A DNA stretch of 64,000 nucleotides from Marinobacter xestospongiae (GCF_023156385.1 NZ_JAKZAK010000007.1:1-64000), one strand, 5' to 3'; numbered from the stretch's first letter, positions 1-9,371 are shown. The notes: generated by a model not told the origin, from the sequence alone. Program-made: numbers and translations.

Positions 1-43
1 ACTCAAGCGACCGTCGGCTGAAAACAGAACGACCAAATGCAAC

Positions 44-65
44 AAACCCCGGAAAACCGGGGTTT
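44..65. other. hairpin upstream of a terminator
   Basis: Nine bases (AAACCCCGG, 44-52) pair perfectly with CCGGGGTTT (57-65) around a four-A loop. It has no long T run on the plus side. On the minus strand the stem is followed by GTTTGTTGC. It sits just before a better terminator at 79-103, so it is probably part of a tandem terminator for a gene left of the window. Confidence 0.5.
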
Positions 66-78
66 GTCAGCAGTCTGT

Positions 79-103
79 GCCGGGGCTTTGCCCCGGCTTT
101 TTT
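79..103 (+). terminator. intrinsic terminator of an upstream gene
   Basis: GCCGGGGC (79-86) pairs with GCCCCGGC (90-97) around a TTT loop and is followed directly by six T residues (98-103). This is a textbook Rho-independent terminator on the plus strand. It ends a transcript that enters from left of the window and separates it from the gene at 153. Confidence 0.9.
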
Positions 104-152
104 ACGCCTGTGGTAAGCTTGTGGGCCTGATCCTGCCAACACGCGCGCTACC

Positions 153-713
153 ATGTCTTTTGATACCACAGCACACAATCGCCAGCGTTTCTGCTTCGAC
201 GGCGTCGAGTCGGTGTGGCTGTTTGGCTACGGCTCGCTGATCTACAAGGTGGATTTTCCGTACCTGGAGCGGCGGCCGGCCCATATCGAGGGCTGGGTGC
301 GGCGATTCTGGCAGGGTTCCCATGACCATCGGGGTACCCCGGAGGCACCCGGTCGGGTGGTCACGCTGATACCGCAGGCCGGCGCCCGTTGCCTGGGCAT
401 GGGCTACCGGGTGGCCCCGGCGGTGTTTGAACAGCTGGATGTGCGGGAGAAGAACGGCTACCTGCGGTTCCAGACGCCGATGACGTTTGCCGACGGCACC
501 CGTGAGCAGAGCCTGGTGTACATCGCCACCGAGGACAACGCGGCCTTTCTGGGACCGGCGGACGATGAGGCGATTGCCCGCCAGATCGCCTCGGCTCATG
601 GCCCCAGCGGCGCCAATGCCGAATACCTGCTCAACCTGGCCGCGTCCCTGCGGCAACTGGGGGACGACGATCCCCACGTTTTCACTCTGGCTGGCCTGTT
701 GCCGGCGGTCTGA
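153..713 (+). CDS. ChaC-type gamma-glutamylcyclotransferase
   Basis: The 186-residue protein carries the ChaC signature. FGYGSLI lies near residues 24-30, where the glutamyl-binding loop is expected, and LDVREKNGY near 95-103 holds the conserved catalytic glutamate (about E99). ChaC enzymes release 5-oxoproline from glutathione, giving Cys-Gly, in the cytoplasm. Length and motif spacing are normal for the family. The ATG at 153 gives the full N-terminus, but no strong ribosome site precedes it. It is the first gene after a terminator, so it probably has its own promoter. It faces the AraC gene tail to tail with a gap of 6 bases. Glutathione synthetase (gshB) is also in this window, but 54 kb away. 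Confidence 0.88.
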   Translation: MSFDTTAHNRQRFCFDGVESVWLFGYGSLIYKVDFPYLERRPAHIEGWVRRFWQGSHDHRGTPEAPGRVVTLIPQAGARCLGMGYRVAPAVFEQLDVREKNGYLRFQTPMTFADGTREQSLVYIATEDNAAFLGPADDEAIARQIASAHGPSGANAEYLLNLAASLRQLGDDDPHVFTLAGLLPAV

Positions 714-719
714 GTACCT

Positions 720-1631
720 TCAGCCCCGCCCCGACGCCATCCGGTACTGTGACGGCGTGGCGCCAAAGCGTTTGCGGAACGCCCGGCTGAACTGGCTGGG
801 GTCGCCAAATCCACAGGCCAGCCCAACCGCGGTGATCTTGCTGCCCGGTGCCTGCAGCAGTCGTCGCGCTCGCAGCAGCCGCTGTTCCTGAATGTACTGA
901 TAGGGCGCGCAACCGAACGTGGCCCGGAACAGGCGGGCGAAGTGATAGGGACTGAGGTTGACCCAGCCGGCCAGGGTGGCCAGCGTCAGCGGCTGGTCCA
1001 GCTCGGCATCGATACGATCCTCCAACAGCCGCCGGTAACGCCGCGACAGCTGTCCCCGCACCTCTGGGGTGGCGCGCGGGGCGATGGCGTGGCGGCTGAC
1101 CACCTGCACCAACAGCCATTGCGCCAGATGCTCCATCGCCAGTGCCTGCCCGGGCGCCTGCCAGTCGGTCATCGCCAGCAGCTGGCCGGCCTGGGCCAGC
1201 AGCGGGTCCTCGGCGTGGTAGCGTTCCTGCAGCTGCAGGTGACCCGGTTCGCAGTCCCAGGTCTGTTCGGCGCACTGGGCCAGGTCCCGGTCGTTGAAGT
1301 ACAGGTGAACAAACTCGAACTGTCCCGAAATCCCCCAGGTTGAGCGACTGCCCGCCGGCAGCAGACACACCGCGCCGGAGAAGCCCCGGCTCACGGCGTG
1401 GCCGTTGACCAGCCGGCTGGCCCGGTCGCCGTGGCTGGTGTAGATGCTGAGGACGTGATGGCGGGGCCGTTCATAGTGCACCTGGCCCTTGCGGTTCTGC
1501 CACTGGGCCAGGGTCTGGCCACGGTCCAGCTCCAGCAAACGCTGCTGGTCGAGTCCGGCGGAACGCAGGACGTCGACAATGTCGAGCCGGGAGCTGGCTG
1601 GTGCCAGGGGGGAACAGGAATGGTCTTGCAT
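720..1631 (-). CDS. AraC family transcriptional regulator
   Basis: This 303-residue protein has a C-terminal AraC DNA-binding domain with two helix-turn-helix units: LATLAGWVNLSPYHFARLF, then AVGLACGFGDPSQFSRAFRKRFG followed by TPSQYR. The N-terminal half looks like an AraC ligand-binding beta barrel. An in-frame ATG at 1658 exists, but GGAGG seven bases before the ATG at 1631 makes 1631 the likely start. It is divergent from the EamA exporter at 1736 with about 100 bases between, which suggests it controls that exporter in response to an unknown ligand. The ligand cannot be read from the sequence. Confidence 0.87.
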   Translation of the reverse strand: MQDHSCSPLAPASSRLDIVDVLRSAGLDQQRLLELDRGQTLAQWQNRKGQVHYERPRHHVLSIYTSHGDRASRLVNGHAVSRGFSGAVCLLPAGSRSTWGISGQFEFVHLYFNDRDLAQCAEQTWDCEPGHLQLQERYHAEDPLLAQAGQLLAMTDWQAPGQALAMEHLAQWLLVQVVSRHAIAPRATPEVRGQLSRRYRRLLEDRIDAELDQPLTLATLAGWVNLSPYHFARLFRATFGCAPYQYIQEQRLLRARRLLQAPGSKITAVGLACGFGDPSQFSRAFRKRFGATPSQYRMASGRG

Positions 1632-1735
1632 AGCGGAGCCTCCGCAAGAATCATCCACGGAACCGCAGGATCTGACAAGCCCCGGGGATATCGGCGGTCG
1701 TAGACTGGCGGATTAGCCGTTAGGAGTGCCTGCCT

Positions 1736-2599
1736 ATGCCCATCGCCCTGCATTATGGTTTGACTGTGTTGATCTGGGGTCTGACCTGGACCGCGATCCG
1801 TCTTCAGGTGGAAACCGCTGCCGTTGACCTGGCGGTGTTCTATCGATTCGTGATGGCGTCGGTGGTGGCCCTGGGGGTACTGGCGCTGTTGCGCCGGCTG
1901 CCGCGCCTGAGCCTGCGGCAGCATGGCTGGCTGGTGCTGCAGGGGCTGACCTTGTACAGCATCAACTTTCTGCTGATCTACCGGGCGGCGGAGACCATGA
2001 CCAGCGGTCTGCTGGCGGTGGTGTTTTCCCTGGCGGCGCTGTTCAACGCCTTCAACGGCTGGGTGATCCTGCGCCTGCGACCGACCCGGCGACTGTATCC
2101 GGCGGTGGCGCTGGGTGTGACCGGGGTGGCGCTGTTGTTCTGGCATGACCTCAGCCTGGGCAACGCCACCCTGTCGAGCCTGCTGTTTGCCATGGCCGGA
2201 ACCTTCTGGTTCTCCCTCGGCAACCTGATCAGCGTCAAGGTGCGGATGGCGGAGGTGCCGCTGCTGCCGGGCAATGCCTGGGCGATGGTCTACGGCGCGG
2301 TGTTTCTGGGCGGTTGGTGCCTGGTGCAGGGGGTGGAGTGGGTTGTACCGACCTCCACCACCTTCTGGGGGGCGACGGCCTTCCTGGCGATTCCCGGGTC
2401 GATCGTGGCGTTCTACTGCTACATTACCGTGATACAGACCCTGGGGGCGGACAAGGCAGGCTATGCCACCGTGCTGTTCCCGGTGGTGGCGTTGTCGGTG
2501 TCGACCTGGCTGGAAGGCTTCGAATGGACCACTCCGGCCATCGCCGGCGCCGCCCTGGCGCTGCTGGGTAATTGGGTGCTGTTCCGTAAATCCCCGTAG
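1736..2599 (+). CDS. EamA/DMT family transporter
   Basis: A 287-residue, very hydrophobic protein of about ten membrane segments, the usual drug/metabolite transporter length, built as two EamA halves (for example LTVLIWGLTWTAIRLQ at the start and AIAGAALALLGNWVLF at the end). Members export amino acids or other metabolites through the inner membrane; the substrate is not predictable. AGGAG nine bases before the ATG supports the start. The gene is divergent from an AraC regulator, which probably controls it. A second EamA protein lies at 3376-4275 in the opposite direction. Confidence 0.88.
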   Translation: MPIALHYGLTVLIWGLTWTAIRLQVETAAVDLAVFYRFVMASVVALGVLALLRRLPRLSLRQHGWLVLQGLTLYSINFLLIYRAAETMTSGLLAVVFSLAALFNAFNGWVILRLRPTRRLYPAVALGVTGVALLFWHDLSLGNATLSSLLFAMAGTFWFSLGNLISVKVRMAEVPLLPGNAWAMVYGAVFLGGWCLVQGVEWVVPTSTTFWGATAFLAIPGSIVAFYCYITVIQTLGADKAGYATVLFPVVALSVSTWLEGFEWTTPAIAGAALALLGNWVLFRKSP

Positions 2600-2671
2600 G
2601 TTCAGGTGCGTACGGACAGACGACAGGCAAGCCAGTAGCATGCACGCTTTAACCTGAAGGTAACCCGACCG

Positions 2672-3304
2672 ATGTTTGCCGAGTTCTTCTCGACCTACCT
2701 GAGCAGTACTGTTCGATTCGTCTTCCTGCTGGCGCCGTTCTTCGTGGTGACCATGTTCCTGGCGTTGACCCGGGGCCAGCCCGCGGCTGAGAAGAACTCT
2801 ATCATCCGGCGGGCCACCGTGGCGGCGCTGGTATTGGGGCTTATCCTGTTTTTCGCCGGCCCGGTGCTGTTCAATGCCATTGGCATTACTCTGAACTCGT
2901 TCCGTATTGGTGCCGGCTCGCTGCTGTTCCTGACCGCGATCAGCCTGGTCAATAGCGGTACCCGCAACCACGCCACCGGGTTGCCCCAGGAAGACCGCGA
3001 CGACATCGCGGTGGTGCCGATGGCGATTCCGGTGATGATCGGTCCGGCCACCATCGGTGCCATTCTGGTGTACGGCGCGGAACTGAAATCGGTGCCGGAA
3101 GTGGTGGGTGGTGTGCTGGCCCTGGTGACGGGCCTGCTGTTGCTGGCGCTGTTGCTTTACCTGTCCGGCTACCTGGAGCGGATGCTGGGCAAGACCGGTC
3201 TCAACATCCTGTCCAAGGTCAGTGGTCTGATTCTGTCCGCCATGGCGGCGGAAATCGTGCTGACCGGCATCGCCGGCTTTATCAAATCGGCGGGGCTGGT
3301 CTAG
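2672..3304 (+). CDS. MarC family integral membrane protein
   Basis: A 210-residue protein with about six membrane helices and MarC family features: a first helix ending in APFFVVTMFLALTRG, the loop NSIIRRATVAALVLG, and the conserved motif PMAIPVMIGPATIGAILVYG in the middle. MarC proteins are inner-membrane proteins of uncertain function; the old link to multiple antibiotic resistance in E. coli has not held up. The gene follows the exporter at 1736 by 72 bases and could be co-transcribed. It ends tail to tail with the next exporter. Confidence 0.86.
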   Translation: MFAEFFSTYLSSTVRFVFLLAPFFVVTMFLALTRGQPAAEKNSIIRRATVAALVLGLILFFAGPVLFNAIGITLNSFRIGAGSLLFLTAISLVNSGTRNHATGLPQEDRDDIAVVPMAIPVMIGPATIGAILVYGAELKSVPEVVGGVLALVTGLLLLALLLYLSGYLERMLGKTGLNILSKVSGLILSAMAAEIVLTGIAGFIKSAGLV

Positions 3305-3375
3305 CCGACCAGTTACCCCTCACCGACTTTCCATCATCCGTTAGCCATCCCCGCAGGGGCCTATAGCCCCGGTGC

Positions 3376-4275
3376 TCAGCCGGACGCGCCGTGATACTCA
3401 CTGTCGGCGATGTAGTGGCTCTCGGCCCTGGCCTTGCGGCGATGCTGCAGGCCGATCAGGATCAGGGGCACCACGATCATCGTGCTGCCCAGCACGAACC
3501 AGGCGTCCGGTACCTCGCCGAACCAGATCCAGCCAATCGCCACCGCCCAGATCAGCCCGGTGTACTCGGCACTGGTGACCTGGTTGGCGTCCACCTGCTT
3601 GTACGCCAGCAGCACGGTGACGTTGTAGCCAAGGATAAACAGTGACGACCCCAGGGCACTGACCAGGATGGAAGGATCCCACTCGGCACCTTCCACCAGC
3701 GTCAGCACCGCAATGGCCGGCAACACCATCAGGTAGGTCAGGAACAGCTTGTGGACCGTGCTCTGGTCGCTGGGCAGCTTGCGCACCATCAGCGCGTTGA
3801 TGGCAAGGGCGGCGGCAGACCCCAGGGCCGCGATAGCGCCCCAGTTGAACTCCATCGGCCGCAGGATAACGATGATGCCGAGAAATCCGCTGATCACCGC
3901 AACCACGCTCAGGGCGGTCAGCTGCTCCCGGAATACCAGCACCGACAGCACCATAACCAGCACCGGCGCGGCGTAGAAGATGGCATTGGCGGTGGCCAGG
4001 GGCAGGGCGCCGAGGGCCACGATCATGCAGAGGATGCCGCCGAGGTGGATATGGGCGCGGACAAAATGCGCCCGCCCGCCTTCAAACAGTTTGCGGTGGT
4101 TGATCTGCTTCCACAGCGGCAGCAGGAACAGCAGGGTCAGCGCACAACGCAGGAACGCGAACTGGAAAACCGGCGCGCCGGGCTCCAGCAGCTTGATGAA
4201 AACGTCGGAAATCAGAGCCAGGGCGTTGCCGATGACCAGGAGCAAGATGGCACTGCTGACGGTCTTTCCGGACAT
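3376..4275 (-). CDS. EamA/DMT family transporter
   Basis: A 299-residue membrane protein with ten predicted helices and two EamA repeats (LLLVIGNALALISDVFIK near the N-terminus; YTGLIWAVAIGWIWFGEVPD in the second half, a typical EamA ending). A GGAGG site seven bases before the ATG fixes the start. The gene is divergent from a LysR regulator at 4411, and the region between holds a perfect inverted repeat, so regulator and exporter form a likely pair. The substrate is unknown. Confidence 0.88.
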   Translation of the reverse strand: MSGKTVSSAILLLVIGNALALISDVFIKLLEPGAPVFQFAFLRCALTLLFLLPLWKQINHRKLFEGGRAHFVRAHIHLGGILCMIVALGALPLATANAIFYAAPVLVMVLSVLVFREQLTALSVVAVISGFLGIIVILRPMEFNWGAIAALGSAAALAINALMVRKLPSDQSTVHKLFLTYLMVLPAIAVLTLVEGAEWDPSILVSALGSSLFILGYNVTVLLAYKQVDANQVTSAEYTGLIWAVAIGWIWFGEVPDAWFVLGSTMIVVPLILIGLQHRRKARAESHYIADSEYHGASG

Positions 4276-4361
4276 GATCGTTCCTCCATGATGGGGTGGC
4301 GGGTGAGCCTCTGAGTGCGGTGACGCTCGAAGTGCTGAGGGAGACAGTGTAGGGTGGGGCT

Positions 4362-4379
4362 ATCATTGGATAAAATGAT
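4362..4379. promoter_or_regulatory. candidate LysR operator
   Basis: ATCATT (4362-4367) and AATGAT (4374-4379) form a perfect 6-6-6 inverted repeat in an AT-rich stretch between the divergent LysR gene (start 4411) and the EamA exporter (start 4275). Position and dyad form fit a LysR-type binding site. Binding itself is inference. Confidence 0.6.
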
Positions 4380-4410
4380 GTTTATTGATCTGGTATTAGG
4401 TTTTTAGATA

Positions 4411-5349
4411 ATGAAGCTTCCTCCCCTCAAAGCCCTGCCGGTGTTCGAAGCCGTCGCCCGACTCAACAGTTTTTCACTGGCCGCGGAGGAGCTGGCGGTG
4501 AGCCAGAGCGCCGTCAGTCACCAGATCAAACAGCTGGAGACGTATCTGGGGGAGAAGCTGTTCCTGCGCAGTGGCCGTCAGTTGACCCTGACCGAGGATG
4601 GCAAACAGTACCTGGAGGCCGTGGGATCGGCGTTGTTGCAGATTGAACGGGCCAGTGAACAGATGCTGGGACGGGAGGAATCACGGCTGCGGCTGGCCTG
4701 CTTCAGCTCCTTTGCGGTGCGCTGGCTGATTCCGCGGTTGCCGGATCTGCAGCGGGCCCAGCCGCAACTGGACCTGGCGCTGGAGATGACGATCCAGAAC
4801 CCGCAGCTGTCCGACCGGGTGGCGGACTGCTTCATCACCATTGATACCTCATCATCGGCGTTCAGCTACGAACTGCTTTACAAGGAGCGGCTGTTTCCGG
4901 TGTGCAGCAGCGACTACTGGCAACGGATCTGCCGGCAACTGGGGCTGGACCGGCAAGCCGGCGAGGACCGCGAGGGTCTGGCTCCAGAACAGCTGGCGGC
5001 CTTTCCGCTGCTGTCGACGCAAACCATCTTCAACCGCCAGGCCGGCGACTGGCAGGCCTGGTACGAAGTCGCCGGTATGGGCATTCCCGACAACGCCCGG
5101 ATACAGCATTTCAGCCACATGCTGCTGGCCCTGGAGGCTGCCCGTTACCACCAGGGCATCGTCCTCACCAACGACTACATGCTCAGCACCCTGGAGGATG
5201 CCGACGATTTTGTGCGGCTGCCCTGCCACCACGTCATCACTGGCGACCGTTTCCACTTTGCCTGGAAGACCAGCCGGCGGCGGGAGCTGGGTATCCAGAC
5301 CCTACGGCGCTGGCTGGTGGAACAGGCCGAGGCCGACGGTCTGCGGTGA
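4411..5349 (+). CDS. LysR family regulator, GcvA-like
   Basis: A 312-residue LysR protein. The N-terminal winged helix is clear (LPVFEAVARLNSFSLAAEELAVSQ, then SAVSHQIKQLETYLGEKLFLR), followed by a periplasmic-binding-like effector domain. The opening KLPPLKALPVFEAVAR is typical of the GcvA/AmpR branch. The exporter at 3376-4275 is its divergent neighbour and probable target. The ribosome site before this ATG is weak, but the next in-frame start would cut into the DNA-binding domain. The inducer is unknown. Confidence 0.88.
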   Translation: MKLPPLKALPVFEAVARLNSFSLAAEELAVSQSAVSHQIKQLETYLGEKLFLRSGRQLTLTEDGKQYLEAVGSALLQIERASEQMLGREESRLRLACFSSFAVRWLIPRLPDLQRAQPQLDLALEMTIQNPQLSDRVADCFITIDTSSSAFSYELLYKERLFPVCSSDYWQRICRQLGLDRQAGEDREGLAPEQLAAFPLLSTQTIFNRQAGDWQAWYEVAGMGIPDNARIQHFSHMLLALEAARYHQGIVLTNDYMLSTLEDADDFVRLPCHHVITGDRFHFAWKTSRRRELGIQTLRRWLVEQAEADGLR

Positions 5350-5507
5350 CCGTCATGCTGCCGCTGGCATTGGTGGCGCCGGGCTTTCTGCGGTTTTTCA
5401 GCGAGCTGGAACGATCATTACCGGAGCTTTACCGCACGGTAACCGTGGCGATGGCGGCAACCTGCTACCTTGAGGCCTTTCCGAATTCTGGCCTGCCGGA
5501 GGTCACC

Positions 5508-5828
5508 ATGCCACCCCATTTGCGCCACTGCCTGGTTTGCCCACTGTTGCTGTTGCTGTCGTTGCCCGCCCTGGCCCTGCAACCGGGGCTGGCGCCCCCG
5601 GCGCCCAGTCTGCCGCCCGGGCTCCAGAAGGCCGCGCCCGGCGGTTCGGATGCCCGGGGCTGGACGCTGGAGCCGCCCCCGGAGGCCGGTGACAGCCTGC
5701 CGGATCACCTCTACCGGGGCGGCTACGTTCTGGATCTGGATGACCACCACCAGCGGGTGGCGGTGGAGGACCGTATCTACATTGTGTTGCGGGATACCCG
5801 GAAGATCCTCCGGGTGGTGGATCGGTAG
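5508..5828 (+). CDS. small secreted protein of unknown function
   Basis: A 106-residue protein with a signal peptide (about residues 1-22, ending LPALALQ), then a proline-rich spacer and a compact C-terminal part with YRGGYVLDLDDHHQRVAVEDR and IYIVLRDTRKILRVV. The ending is loosely like the RcnB/YdgH-type small periplasmic folds, but I do not claim that family. GGAGG five bases before the ATG at 5508 supports this start over the longer frame, which reads through the LysR gene. It ends 6 bases from the end of fadE on the other strand. Its role is unknown; export to the periplasm is the only supported prediction. Confidence 0.7.
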   Translation: MPPHLRHCLVCPLLLLLSLPALALQPGLAPPAPSLPPGLQKAAPGGSDARGWTLEPPPEAGDSLPDHLYRGGYVLDLDDHHQRVAVEDRIYIVLRDTRKILRVVDR

Positions 5829-5834
5829 ACCGCG

Positions 5835-8342
5835 CTATTCCTCTTCCCGTGGTGGCCGTTCCACCACCTGTCGCTTGCCCTTGGCGCAGCGGGCCAGTTT
5901 CTTGATGCCCTCGGCGTCGAAGGCATCCACCCGAATCACGTCGTAGAGCGCTTCCAGCGCCTCCAGCAACAACGTCTGCTCGTCTTCGCGGATGATGTTC
6001 TGGGCCAGTGCCCAGTCCACCAGTTCCTTGCGCTGGTGCCCCATCAACAGCGCAATGGCATCCAGCTCATCCTCGTTGCGGCCGCGAATGGCGGTGTGCA
6101 GGCGTTCACGCATGTCGTGGGTTTCGTTGGCCAGGCGATAGGCGTTGAGCACCCGGCCCAGTGGGTCCTCCGGGTTGTCATTGACGTAGCAGCCCTGTGC
6201 GAGCCGCTGCCGCAATGGGGTGTCCCGGACAATGCTGGCGGCAACGTCGGTGCCGAGTTCGTCCTCCGGCCCCTTGTTGCCGATGGTACCGAGGGGGAAC
6301 ACCAGCAACCGCAGGGGCCAGCGCAGCAGCGGTACCGGGTAGTTGCGGATCAGTTCGTGCATCTGCCGCTGGAGGTCCCGCAGGCAGGTTTTCAGGCCCC
6401 AGGCCACCAGCGGGCGCTGGTCCGGCGGGTAGCCCTCTTCGTGCCACTGCTTGATGATCGCGGAGGCGTAGTACAGCTGCACCAGGCAGTCCGCCATCCT
6501 TCCGGACAGCCGCTGGCGGGCTTTCAGACCGCCGCCAACGCTGAGCAGGGTGACGTCGGTCAGCAGCGCAAAAGCCGCCGAGAACCGCACCAGCTGTCGG
6601 TAGCAGGGCTGGATGTCGCCCTGGCTGGGGACAGACTCCAGGCGACCCCAGGTCAGCGCCGAGACGAACGCCCGCAGGGCATTGCGGGTGGTGTGGGCAA
6701 TGTGGCGATAGAACACGCCGTCGAAGTTGCGGACTGCCTGCTGCTGGTCGTCCAGACCGGCGGCCTCGATCTCCTCGACAATGTAGGGATGGCAGCGGAT
6801 GGCGCCCTGGCCGAAAATCATCAGGCTGCGGGTGAGGATGTTGGCGCCCTCAACGGTGATGCCAATGGGCACCGCCTGATAGGCGCGGGCCAGGAAGTTG
6901 CGGGGACCGGTGATGACGCCACGACCGGCCACCACGTCCATGGCGTGGTTGATCACCTCCCGCATCAGGTCGGTGTTGCGGTACTTCAGCACCGCCGACG
7001 GTACCGATGGCCGTACCCCCCGGTCCAGCATGCCGGCGGTGAGACGACGGGCGGCGTCCATCATGTAGCTGTACCCGGCAATCGGCTCCAGGGCTTCCTG
7101 GACCCCTTCAAACTGGCTGATGGAGCGACCGAACTGTTCCCGCACCAGGGCGTAGGAGCCGGTGGCCAGGCAGGCCACCTTGCCTGCCCCGGTGCCCAGG
7201 GCGGGCAGTGAGATGGATCGGCCGATGGAGAGACACTCCAGCAGCATGGTCCAGCCCCGGCCCAGCATTGCCTGGCCGCCGATGATCTGGTCCATGGGAA
7301 TGAAGACGTCGTTGCCCCAGGTCGGCCCGTTCATGAACACCGTGTTCATGGGCAGATGGCGGGCGCCGGCGTTAACGCCGTCCAGATCCTTGGGCACCAG
7401 CACGCAGGTGACACCGATTTCTTCGTCGCCTTCCAGCAGACGCTCCGGATCGTAAACCTTGATGGCCAGCCCGATCAGCGTCGCCACCGGCGCCAGGGTG
7501 ATGTAGCGCTTGTTCCAGGTGACTTTCAGTCCCAGCACTTCCTCGCCGTTCCACTGCCCCCTGCAGACAATGCCCTTGTCGGGAATGGCGCCGGCATCGG
7601 AGCCGGCCACCGGTGAGGTGAGGGCAAAGCAGGGGATGTCCTTGCCGCTGGCCAGGCGCGGCAGGTAATGGGCCTGCTGCTGCTCGGTACCGTATTCCAT
7701 CAGCAGTTCGCCGGGGCCGAGGGAGTTGGGCACCATCACGGTGACGGCGGCGGACACACTGCGGGTGGAGATCTTCATCACGATTTCGGAGTGGGCGGTG
7801 TGGGAAAAGCCCTTGCCGCCGTGTTCCCGTGGGATCATCAGCCCGAAGAATCCGTTGGCGCGGATGAACTTCCACACCGGTGCCGGCAGGTCATAGTCTT
7901 CGTGGGTGATGGACCAGTCATTGAGCATGGCGCAGAGCTCTTCCACCGGGCCGTCGAGGAAGGCCTGTTCCTCTTCACTGAGATGGCCGGGCTGGGCATC
8001 GAGCAGCTTTGACCAGTCGGGCCGGCCGGAGAACAGTTCGCCATCCCAGTCCACGGTGCCGGATTTCAGCGCTTCGGCTTCGGTGTCCGAAAGCTTCGGC
8101 AACCTGCTGCGGACCCAGCACAGCAGCGGCCGGCTGATGCGGTCACGGCGCTGGTCCCCGGGGAACAGCACCACCAGACTCAGCGCCAGCAGGCCACCCC
8201 CCAGCAGGATGCTGAGCAGGTGCCAGTGATCGCAGATCACCCCCACCAGGGTTGCCACGCTCATCACCACGGCGGCGGTGGTACCTCCGACGCCGAGGTA
8301 AACCAGTACCAGGATGCTTAACAGCAACAGCACAATGCTCAT
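5835..8342 (-). CDS. fadE: acyl-CoA dehydrogenase FadE
   Basis: At 835 residues this is the large FadE-type acyl-CoA dehydrogenase, which does the first, FAD-dependent oxidation step of fatty acid beta-oxidation. The first 60 residues hold two or three membrane segments, as in E. coli FadE. The flavin and substrate regions are intact (GKDIPCFALTSPVAGSDAG; TWNKRYITLAPVATLIGLA), as is the ITVEGANILTRSLMIFGQGA block near the active site. A FadE-specific C-terminal domain of about 300 residues follows. AAGGAG seven bases before the ATG supports the start. It is transcribed alone; no other beta-oxidation gene is adjacent. Confidence 0.95.
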   Translation of the reverse strand: MSIVLLLLSILVLVYLGVGGTTAAVVMSVATLVGVICDHWHLLSILLGGGLLALSLVVLFPGDQRRDRISRPLLCWVRSRLPKLSDTEAEALKSGTVDWDGELFSGRPDWSKLLDAQPGHLSEEEQAFLDGPVEELCAMLNDWSITHEDYDLPAPVWKFIRANGFFGLMIPREHGGKGFSHTAHSEIVMKISTRSVSAAVTVMVPNSLGPGELLMEYGTEQQQAHYLPRLASGKDIPCFALTSPVAGSDAGAIPDKGIVCRGQWNGEEVLGLKVTWNKRYITLAPVATLIGLAIKVYDPERLLEGDEEIGVTCVLVPKDLDGVNAGARHLPMNTVFMNGPTWGNDVFIPMDQIIGGQAMLGRGWTMLLECLSIGRSISLPALGTGAGKVACLATGSYALVREQFGRSISQFEGVQEALEPIAGYSYMMDAARRLTAGMLDRGVRPSVPSAVLKYRNTDLMREVINHAMDVVAGRGVITGPRNFLARAYQAVPIGITVEGANILTRSLMIFGQGAIRCHPYIVEEIEAAGLDDQQQAVRNFDGVFYRHIAHTTRNALRAFVSALTWGRLESVPSQGDIQPCYRQLVRFSAAFALLTDVTLLSVGGGLKARQRLSGRMADCLVQLYYASAIIKQWHEEGYPPDQRPLVAWGLKTCLRDLQRQMHELIRNYPVPLLRWPLRLLVFPLGTIGNKGPEDELGTDVAASIVRDTPLRQRLAQGCYVNDNPEDPLGRVLNAYRLANETHDMRERLHTAIRGRNEDELDAIALLMGHQRKELVDWALAQNIIREDEQTLLLEALEALYDVIRVDAFDAEGIKKLARCAKGKRQVVERPPREEE

Positions 8343-8517
8343 CCGGAATCTCCTTCTTCGGGTTGTCGCACAGCCACGTTGTCGTTCATTCGGCCGATCG
8401 TCTCAGTTTGGCAGGGCTTGCTTGCAGCCTGTCATCCTTTCTTTACCACTCCTTTAATCACTTTTTTGTCACTCCTTGATTGACCCGTGACGGAGGCGTG
8501 ACAGGCTGCGGTCGGGC

Positions 8518-9348
8518 TCAGCGGGTCTGGATGTTGCCCTGTTCGTCGGAGATGACGATTTCGACCCGGCGGTTCTGCTGGCGGCCGCTGGCGTTGTCGT
8601 TGCTGGCCTTGGGGTAGGCCTCGCCGAAGCCGCGGGTATCAATGCGGCCCGGGCTCACGCCATTGGCTGCCAGGGCATCCCGCACCGAGCCGGCCCGGTT
8701 CTCCGACAGCCGCTGGTTGAAGCCCTCGTCGCCGGTACTGTCGGTGTAGCCCTCAATCAGCACCCGGCGTTCGGGATAGGCTCGCATAAATTCCGCCAGC
8801 CGGTCGATGGTGCGTTCCGCTGCCGGTTTCAGGTCGGCCTTGCCCACATCGAACAATACATCGCCCAGGGTCAACACCATACCGCGCTCGGTCTGTTCGG
8901 CCTGCATGGCTTCCATTCGCCGCCGCAGCGCTTCGGCTTCCTCGGCGCTGCGCTGCAATTCCGACTGCTTCTGTGCCAGCTCCAGTTCCTTGCGTTGCAG
9001 CTCCAGCTGTTTGCGGCGTTCCTCGGCATTGGCCACTTCCGCCTCCAGCTCCGAACGCAGGCCCTGTTCCCGGGCGATCTCGGCATGGCGCAGGGCCAGG
9101 TAGGCGCGGTGTTCAACGCTGGAGGTGTCGGCGTCATCCTCCAACAGGGCCTGGGCCTCCTCCAGGTTTTTGCGGGCACTGCGAAGCTGGGTGGACGCGC
9201 TGCGGGCCACCGCCGGGTCGTTCTTGATCTGGTCGTAGAGAATCTGCGCCTCGTCGACCACGGGGTTCTGCTTGGGCGCGCCGGCACAGCCGGTCAGCAG
9301 CACCAGGGCACCGAGAGTGGCGCTGGTGATCAGAGTACGTAACGTCAT
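8518..9348 (-). CDS. OmpA-domain lipoprotein with DUF4398
   Basis: A 276-residue lipoprotein. The signal ends in LLTGC, making Cys21 the lipidated residue. A helical DUF4398 region follows, then a long charged coiled coil (about 90-150), and a C-terminal OmpA-like peptidoglycan-binding domain (GDVLFDVGKADLKPAAERTI; EGYTDSTGDEGFNQRLSENRA; DTRGFGEAYP). It should sit in the outer membrane and grip peptidoglycan. AGGAG eight bases upstream supports the ATG. It follows the smaller DUF4398 lipoprotein by 23 bases, so the two form an operon and probably act together in the cell envelope. Confidence 0.88.
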   Translation of the reverse strand: MTLRTLITSATLGALVLLTGCAGAPKQNPVVDEAQILYDQIKNDPAVARSASTQLRSARKNLEEAQALLEDDADTSSVEHRAYLALRHAEIAREQGLRSELEAEVANAEERRKQLELQRKELELAQKQSELQRSAEEAEALRRRMEAMQAEQTERGMVLTLGDVLFDVGKADLKPAAERTIDRLAEFMRAYPERRVLIEGYTDSTGDEGFNQRLSENRAGSVRDALAANGVSPGRIDTRGFGEAYPKASNDNASGRQQNRRVEIVISDEQGNIQTR

Positions 9349-9371
9349 GGTTGGATCTCCTGTTCCGGTGC

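Noticed and set aside
1391..2971. 526-residue minus-strand frame
   Set aside because: It runs antisense through the EamA exporter and has a Gln/His/Arg-rich composition with no domain.
6036..7211. 391-residue plus-strand frame
   Set aside because: Antisense of fadE; no motif and no ribosome site.
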